Assembly: GCA_963715405.1 (NCBI GenBank)
Contig: OY970239.1
Location: forward strand, 1,674,001-1,738,000
Length of the DNA stretch: 64,000 nt
Direction of reading: 5' to 3'
From: JALZKA01 sp963715405
GTDB lineage: Bacteria; Actinomycetota; Thermoleophilia; Solirubrobacterales; 70-9
In this document: in pieces, positions 59,623 through 64,000 of the stretch
Layout of the letters: the number at the start of each line of letters is the position of its first letter
How positions within the stretch are numbered: the first letter of the stretch is position 1
Notes under the pieces: model-generated
Seen by the model: the letters and a program-made list of their open reading frames with translations, nothing else
The model's database searches: none
What the model was told of the DNA's origin: nothing
Program-made: the position numbers and the translations under genes

Positions 59623-60976
59623 GGCGGATGAGCTGCGAACCCTCGGCGGAGTCGCGGACCTCCCAGCCGAGCTCGGCCAGGCCGTCGCGTGCGCGGTCGG
59701 CCCGCTCGAAGTCGCGCTCGGCGCGAGCCTCATCGCGCTCGCGAAGAAGCTCCTGCGCCTCAGGACTGGGGACATCCGGACCGGTTTCGATCAGGCCTTC
59801 GAGCCCCAGCAGCGGCAGCGTCCGCTCGAGGGTGGCCCGGGCGCCCGCCACGTCGCGCCGATTTGCCTCCGCGATCAGCTCGAAGATCGAGGCGAGCGCT
59901 CGCGGCGTATTGAAGTCGTCGCAAAGCGCCTCCAGGCACGCCTCCTCGCGCTCACGGGCGAAGCCATCCTCTCCCTCGTCGGCGGGCTTGCGCATGAAGT
60001 TGCGGATCCGCTCCACGCGGGCTTGCGCCTCCTCGAGCGCGCCGTCCGAGAACTCGAGCGGCTGGCGGTAGTGACCCGAGACAAGGAACGCCACCACTGC
60101 GTGGGCGCCGTAGCTGTCGATCGCCTCCCGCAACCCGAAGATGTTGCCCACCGACTTAGACATCTTCTCGTCGGCGATGCGGATCATCCCGTTGTGCATC
60201 CAGATCCGCGCGAGCGGGAGGTCCCGCGCGCCCTCGGACTGAGCGACCTCATTCTCGTGATGGGGGAAAACCAGGTCCACCCCACCTCCATGGATCTCGA
60301 AGTCGGCGCCGAGCACCTTCTCGGCCATCGCCGAGCATTCGATGTGCCAGCCCGGACGGCCCATCCCCCATGGGCTCGCCCACGCCGTGTCCTCGCCGGG
60401 CTTCTGCGCTTTCCAGAGCGCGAAGTCGAGCGCGTCCTCCTTGAGGCTCTGCGTGCCTGCTTCCTCCCCCTGGTCCATCTCGTCCGGATCGCGGTTCGAG
60501 AGCTTTCCGTAGCCGTCGAAGCTCCGCACGCGAAAGTAGACGTCGCCACCAGACTCGTAGGCATGCCCTCGCTCGATCAGGGCTGTGATCATCTCGATGA
60601 TCTCCGGCACCGTTTCGCTGGCAAGCGGCTCCGAGTCAGGACGCCCGAGGCCGAGCAGGCCGGTGTCCTCGAAGTAGAGCCGCGTCATCTCGGCCGCGTG
60701 CTCTGCCGAGGGCACGCCGAGCTCCTTGGCCGCGTCGTAGATCTTGTCGTTCACGTCGGTCACGTTCATGGCGACTGTGGTCTCGTAGCCGACGTGGCGC
60801 AAGAGCCGGCCGAGCAGCATGAAGACGACGTAGGGACGAGCGTTGCCGATATGGATCCGGCCGTACACGGTCGGCCCGCAGGCGTAGATCCCGGCCTTGC
60901 CGGCCTCGCGAGGCTCGAGCACCCGCACCTCACCCGAAAGCGTGTCCTTGATCCGCACCTCGCGCACGCGGCCCAT
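59615..60976 (-). CDS. cysS: cysteinyl-tRNA synthetase
   Basis: 453 residues. HIGH motif at GRIHIGNARPYVVF, zinc site Cys (YACGPTVYG, WHIECSAMAEKV and HHENEVAQSE), and KMSKSVGNIFGLREA. TAGGAT-N7-GTG suggests that the true start may be GTG 60967 with a leaderless transcript, losing three residues. Charges tRNA-Cys. First gene of cysS-rlmB; sigH follows with its own promoter. Confidence 0.95.
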   Translation of the reverse strand: MGRVREVRIKDTLSGEVRVLEPREAGKAGIYACGPTVYGRIHIGNARPYVVFMLLGRLLRHVGYETTVAMNVTDVNDKIYDAAKELGVPSAEHAAEMTRLYFEDTGLLGLGRPDSEPLASETVPEIIEMITALIERGHAYESGGDVYFRVRSFDGYGKLSNRDPDEMDQGEEAGTQSLKEDALDFALWKAQKPGEDTAWASPWGMGRPGWHIECSAMAEKVLGADFEIHGGGVDLVFPHHENEVAQSEGARDLPLARIWMHNGMIRIADEKMSKSVGNIFGLREAIDSYGAHAVVAFLVSGHYRQPLEFSDGALEEAQARVERIRNFMRKPADEGEDGFAREREEACLEALCDDFNTPRALASIFELIAEANRRDVAGARATLERTLPLLGLEGLIETGPDVPSPEAQELLRERDEARAERDFERADRARDGLAELGWEVRDSAEGSQLIRRG

Positions 60977-61003
60977 CCTAGGTCGAAGGAATGAAAGTGG
61001 CGC

Positions 61004-61603
61004 TTAACCCGAGATGCCAGGGCTTGCGATGCGTCCATCCCCCCGCAGACGCCGCAGGCCCGAGCCGCTGCACCGTTCGCCGGCATTCACCAGCTCACCA
61101 GGACTCACTGTGCCGGTGAGGCTCGCCGTCCCGCCGGCGGCACCCTCCAGCGTAACTTCGGCCACCCCGGGCGTCCGACGCTCCGTGAGGCTGACCTCGA
61201 TCACTTTCTTGCGGCCGAAGCGCTTGCGGCGAACGATTATGCGTCCTTTCCCGGTGGCGGTTCCGCCAAGGCAGGAGAGCTCGCCGGTGGGTCGGGCCTT
61301 GTAAGCACCGGGCGCGCCCTCGATTTGACGAGTGCGGCCGCGCCGATTCGTGAGCTCTCCCGAGCAGGTGCCGGTGAAGCTGCCGCGTACCTGTGTGGGC
61401 GCGGGCGCGTTTGTGAGCGGCGGCTCGTGAAGAATCTCACCGCTCATTTCGCACGTTCCGCTGAAGGTCTCAGCGCGAGGGGCACTCGCTTCTGCCCCTC
61501 CGCCCAACGAGAGCATCAAGGCCATGACCCCCGCGAAACTCGAAGCCACAACGGCCAGCGGCGCGACCATGCTTGGTTTAAGACGGTGTGCCACCTCACT
61601 CAT
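61004..61603 (-). CDS. secreted protein of unknown function
   Basis: About 199 residues from ATG 61603 (ATG 61615 also possible). A signal peptide (hydrophobic MVAPLAVVASSFAGVMALML) leads to a beta-rich domain with FSGTCEMSGEILHEPPLTN, RGSFTGTCSGELTNRRGR, GKGRIIVRRKRFGRKKVI and AAGGTASLTGTVSPGELV. The Cys pairs and Gly/Thr-rich strands suggest a small beta-barrel with disulfides. I do not recognise a family. It is divergent from the acyltransferase at 61652. Confidence 0.65.
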   Translation of the reverse strand: MSEVAHRLKPSMVAPLAVVASSFAGVMALMLSLGGGAEASAPRAETFSGTCEMSGEILHEPPLTNAPAPTQVRGSFTGTCSGELTNRRGRTRQIEGAPGAYKARPTGELSCLGGTATGKGRIIVRRKRFGRKKVIEVSLTERRTPGVAEVTLEGAAGGTASLTGTVSPGELVNAGERCSGSGLRRLRGDGRIASPGISG

Positions 61604-61639
61604 ACAGTACGCCATCGGCCCTACTGGGCCCGCGGGGCA

Positions 61640-61645
61640 TAGAAT
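61640..61645 (+). promoter_or_regulatory. candidate leaderless -10 element
   Basis: TAGAAT is exactly six bases before ATG 61652, and no ribosome-binding site is present. Confidence 0.45.
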
Positions 61646-61651
61646 CGAAAT

Positions 61652-62653
61652 ATGGCCTCCACGCCCAAGCCCGCATCGAGCGTGTCGACGAACGGGCACC
61701 ACGCCGCCACGAACGGCGATGGACCGCGGGTCTCGGCGCGCGGAACCTCCGACGGCCTCGCCGACTCGATCGGCCGTGCGACCGGCGAGACGGTGCGGCT
61801 CGGGCAGCGCATGGCAGGCCGCGCGCTCAGCAGTGCGGGACGGTCGCTCGCGAGGCGCCTCCAGGCAAACCTCGACGATCGCGATCCCGACTACATCCGC
61901 GAGAACCTGCCGCTTTCGTGGCTCATGGCGACGATCTGGTACCGCGCCGAGGTCCGCCACCTCAAGAACGTGCCCGAGACGGGACCGGTGCTTCTGGTGG
62001 GCAACCACACCGGCGGCAACATGTCGCCCGAGACGATCTTCTTCACCCTGGCGTTCTCGACCTACTTCGGCGTCGAGCGCAGGTTCCATCAGCTCGCCCA
62101 CAACCTCGTTCTCGCTTCGCCGCTCGGCCCGTTCTTGCGCAAATTCGGAACCGTCGCCGCGTCGCATGAGAACGCGCTGGCGGCGCTCGATGCCGGCGCC
62201 GCCGTCCTGGTCTTCCCGGGAGGCGACTGGGAAGTCCACCGGCCGAGCTGGCAGAGCTCGAAGATCGACTTCGGCGGGCGGCGGGGATTCATTCGCCTGG
62301 CGCTCGAAAAGGATGTGCCGATCGTCCCCGTGGTAACGATCGGCGGGCAGGAGACCGCGCTCTGGCTCGATCGGGGCGCATGGCTCGCGAAGCTCCTTCG
62401 TCTCGACCGCACCGCACGGCTGAAGGTTCTGCCGATCCTGATCGCGCCTCCGTGGGGCTTGACAATCGGCGACTTCTTGCCGCGCATCCCGCTCCCGGCG
62501 AAGATGACGAGCGAGGTGCTTCCGGCGCTTCACGTCCGGGAGGAGTTCGGCGACGAGCCGGACATCGACGAGGTCTATGAGCACGTGACATCCCAGATGC
62601 AGGATGCGCTTGACGGCCTCGCCGCAGAGCGGCGCTACCCGATCATCGGCTGA
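61652..62653 (+). CDS. lysophospholipid acyltransferase-like protein
   Basis: 333 residues. A Ser/Ala-rich N-terminus of about 85 residues precedes the LPLAT domain: LLVGNHTGGNMSPETIFFTL, VLVFPGGDWEVHRPSWQSSK and VPIVPVVTIGGQETALWLDR. The family HX4D becomes NHTGGNM with no Asp, and FPEG becomes FPGG, a pattern seen in diacylglycerol-type acyltransferases. It probably transfers an acyl chain in membrane or storage lipid synthesis. It overlaps the next gene by one base (TGATG). Confidence 0.8.
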   Translation: MASTPKPASSVSTNGHHAATNGDGPRVSARGTSDGLADSIGRATGETVRLGQRMAGRALSSAGRSLARRLQANLDDRDPDYIRENLPLSWLMATIWYRAEVRHLKNVPETGPVLLVGNHTGGNMSPETIFFTLAFSTYFGVERRFHQLAHNLVLASPLGPFLRKFGTVAASHENALAALDAGAAVLVFPGGDWEVHRPSWQSSKIDFGGRRGFIRLALEKDVPIVPVVTIGGQETALWLDRGAWLAKLLRLDRTARLKVLPILIAPPWGLTIGDFLPRIPLPAKMTSEVLPALHVREEFGDEPDIDEVYEHVTSQMQDALDGLAAERRYPIIG

Positions 62654-63135
62654 TGAGGCTTTCGGAATGCGTCGTCGTCGGCTCTCCGCCCCGCGTGGTG
62701 TGGAGCTATCTCGAAGATCTGGACGCCTGGGACCGGTTCATGTCCGGCATCACCCGCTGGGACGCCGAGGGCGAGGCGACGAGCGGCCTCGGTGCCCGGC
62801 GGCGCATGCTGATCAAGGTCGGCTCCGCAGAGGTGGGCGGCCTGATTGAGATGGTTGAGTGGGACGAGCCGAACGACATGGCGTGGAGCTCGGTCACCGG
62901 CATTGATCAGCGTGGCCGCTTTCGCTTGCGACCCGTTGGCAACTCTTCGACGAAGGTCGAGTTCCGCTATCAGTACGGGGTCGCCGGCGGGGGCTTGACG
63001 GGATGGCTCTCGGAGCGCGTCTCCGCACCCGCGCTCTCGAAGCACCTTCGCGTCTCGCTTCAGCAGTTCAAGCGGCTCGTGGAATCCGAGCGCCGGCAAC
63101 GCGTAGCGGCCGGCGCCGAGAAGGCTGAGGCTTAG
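62653..63135 (+). CDS. SRPBCC (START-like) lipid-binding protein
   Basis: 160 residues. CVVVGSPPRVVWSYLEDLDA and WDRFMSGITRWDAEG begin a helix-grip fold; RGRFRLRPVGNSSTKVEFRY and HLRVSLQQFKRLVESERRQR complete it. The family binds hydrophobic ligands such as sterols, polyketides or acyl chains. Co-translation with the acyltransferase suggests that it handles the substrate or product of that enzyme. The C-terminus is basic and helical. Confidence 0.82.
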   Translation: MRLSECVVVGSPPRVVWSYLEDLDAWDRFMSGITRWDAEGEATSGLGARRRMLIKVGSAEVGGLIEMVEWDEPNDMAWSSVTGIDQRGRFRLRPVGNSSTKVEFRYQYGVAGGGLTGWLSERVSAPALSKHLRVSLQQFKRLVESERRQRVAAGAEKAEA

Positions 63136-63138
63136 GGC

Positions 63139-63483
63139 CTAGCTCTTCCTGCCGTCGACGGCCCTTTGAAGCTGGCTCTTCGACATCGAGGAGCGGCCTT
63201 CGACGTTCATCTTCTTGGCCTCGTTCATGAGCTGGTCCTTCGTCCGGCCCTTCGGCTTGTTCGTACCTGAGCGCTGGCCCCCGCGCTTGCCCGACGACTT
63301 GTCCTGCGTCGAGGTCTTTGAGGCCGTTTGAGATTCGCCCTTCCGTGCCTTCTCCTTGTTCACGGTCCGGGCGGCCACTTCCTCGGCCTTTGATTCGGAC
63401 GCGCCCTGATCCTTTTGGGACTTCTTGACGTGCTCGTACTGACGGGCGCGCTTGGTGCCCTTCTTCACTCCGCGTGGTGGCAT
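63139..63483 (-). CDS. small basic Rho-N/plasmid-stabilisation-like protein
   Basis: 114 residues, about one third Lys, Arg, Ser and Gln. PPRGVKKGTKRARQYEHVKK is a typical opening of a family often annotated plasmid stabilisation protein; EEVAARTVNKEKARKGESQT and the C-terminal MSKSQLQRAVDGRKS (Rho-N-like helix) follow. Its function is unknown; nucleic-acid binding is likely from composition. No toxin partner is nearby. Confidence 0.7.
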   Translation of the reverse strand: MPPRGVKKGTKRARQYEHVKKSQKDQGASESKAEEVAARTVNKEKARKGESQTASKTSTQDKSSGKRGGQRSGTNKPKGRTKDQLMNEAKKMNVEGRSSMSKSQLQRAVDGRKS

Positions 63484-63499
63484 GCGGCGTGGCTACCCG

Positions 63500-64000
63500 C
63501 TAGGTGTCAGAGGAATCCTCTTCGGAACCAGCGTCGTCGGAGCCATCTGACTCGCTCGATTCCTCATCATCCTCTTCCAGCTCGCGCTTCAGGACCTTGC
63601 CCGTGGCGTTTCGCGGCAGCTCGTCCATGATCACGACCTCGCGCGGGACCTTGTAGCCCGCGAGGTTCTCCTTGACGTGCTGCTTGGCCTCGTCTTCCGA
63701 GATCGAGCCGACCACGAACGCCTTGAGCGCCTGGCCGAACTTCTCGTCGTCGACGCCGAGCACGGCGACCTCTTCTACGGAGCTGTGGCCGGCCAGGAGA
63801 TCCTCGACCTCACGCGGGAAGACGTTCTCGCCGCCCGAGACGATCATCTCGTCGTCACGGCCGTCGATGAAGAGCCGCCCCTCTGAGTCGAGGTGCCCGA
63901 CGTCGCCGGAGCTGAGAAGGCCGTCGATGACGTCCTTGTTCCCGCCTCCGGTGTAGCCCTCGAACTTCATCTCGTTGCCTACGAAGATGCGTCCGGTCTC
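63500..64000 (-). CDS. AMP-binding acyl-CoA synthetase, C-terminal part
   Basis: The N-terminus lies outside the window. The visible 166 residues are the C-terminal lid: SSGDVGHLDSEGRLFIDGRD (A8 region), DDEMIVSGGENVFPREVED, VAVLGVDDEKFGQALKAFVV and PRNATGKVLKREL with the catalytic Lys. The last 25 residues are a very acidic Asp/Glu/Ser tail (DDEESSESDGSDDAG), unusual for the family. It activates an organic acid with ATP and CoA. Confidence 0.88.
   Translation of the reverse strand, partial: ETGRIFVGNEMKFEGYTGGGNKDVIDGLLSSGDVGHLDSEGRLFIDGRDDEMIVSGGENVFPREVEDLLAGHSSVEEVAVLGVDDEKFGQALKAFVVGSISEDEAKQHVKENLAGYKVPREVVIMDELPRNATGKVLKRELEEDDEESSESDGSDDAGSEEDSSDT

Noticed and set aside
63139..63483. 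Toxin-antitoxin module
   Set aside because: The annotation name plasmid stabilisation is loose; there is no second small gene beside it.

Overview
This window looks like chromosomal DNA of a high-GC Gram-positive bacterium, most likely an actinomycete relative of class Thermoleophilia (Gaiellales or Solirubrobacterales). That placement is an inference from gene content and order. The pieces behind it are a cysS-rlmB-sigH series, a SigK/RskA-type pair, a TadG-like protein fused to peptidoglycan enzymes, a very high GC content, frequent GTG and TTG starts, and apparently leaderless promoters. No phage, insertion sequence, integron or CRISPR array was seen.

Region 1 (1-23.2 kb) is a cell-surface polysaccharide locus. 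It holds two SAM methyltransferases, six glycosyltransferase genes (one a GT2-GT4 fusion), two O-antigen-ligase-like membrane polymerases, a Wzz/BY-kinase protein with a C-terminal tyrosine cluster, a polyprenyl-phosphate sugar transferase that would start chain assembly, and a small LPXTG wall-anchored protein. Interleaved are three secreted TIM-barrel glycoside hydrolases with a WNEPN motif. One of them is a 1338-residue lipoprotein carrying an intact and a catalytically dead hydrolase domain, five disulfide-type Ig-like repeats and an RTX-like tail. A fourth paralogue lies at 38.1-39.4 kb. No flippase is visible.

Region 2 (23.2-39.4 kb) is mixed housekeeping: argS, a sugar epimerase, a CAP-domain protein, an M48 protease, a phosphoesterase-lipoprotein-Ser/Thr kinase operon, tgt, the glycolytic operon gap-pgk-tpiA-gpmI on the minus strand, a VOC protein and an ABC-2 exporter.

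Region 3 (39.3-52.2 kb) carries rapZ, uvrC, a cupredoxin, a MaoC hydratase, a Tad-like/peptidoglycan-enzyme operon, a phosphate transporter with its DUF47 partner, wecB, a hydrolase, pterin dehydratase, a rhomboid protease and an anti-sigma factor. Nearly every gene between 39.4 and 49.7 kb is broken by single-base indels (about 38 counted, mostly insertions next to G or C runs), with reading frames restored by neighbouring indels. I read this as local consensus error rather than gene decay, and I give the whole-gene spans.

Region 4 (52.2-64 kb) holds two ECF sigma factors, a PlsC-GpsA fusion, an iron-type alcohol dehydrogenase, tRNA-Thr, soxR with a recognisable operator, sigH, rlmB, cysS, an acyltransferase/SRPBCC pair, a basic Rho-N-like protein and the 3' part of an AMP-binding ligase. 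Genes are packed tightly, often with ATGA, TTGA or 8-base RTGGMTGA overlaps, and no gene-free stretch exceeds about 170 bases.
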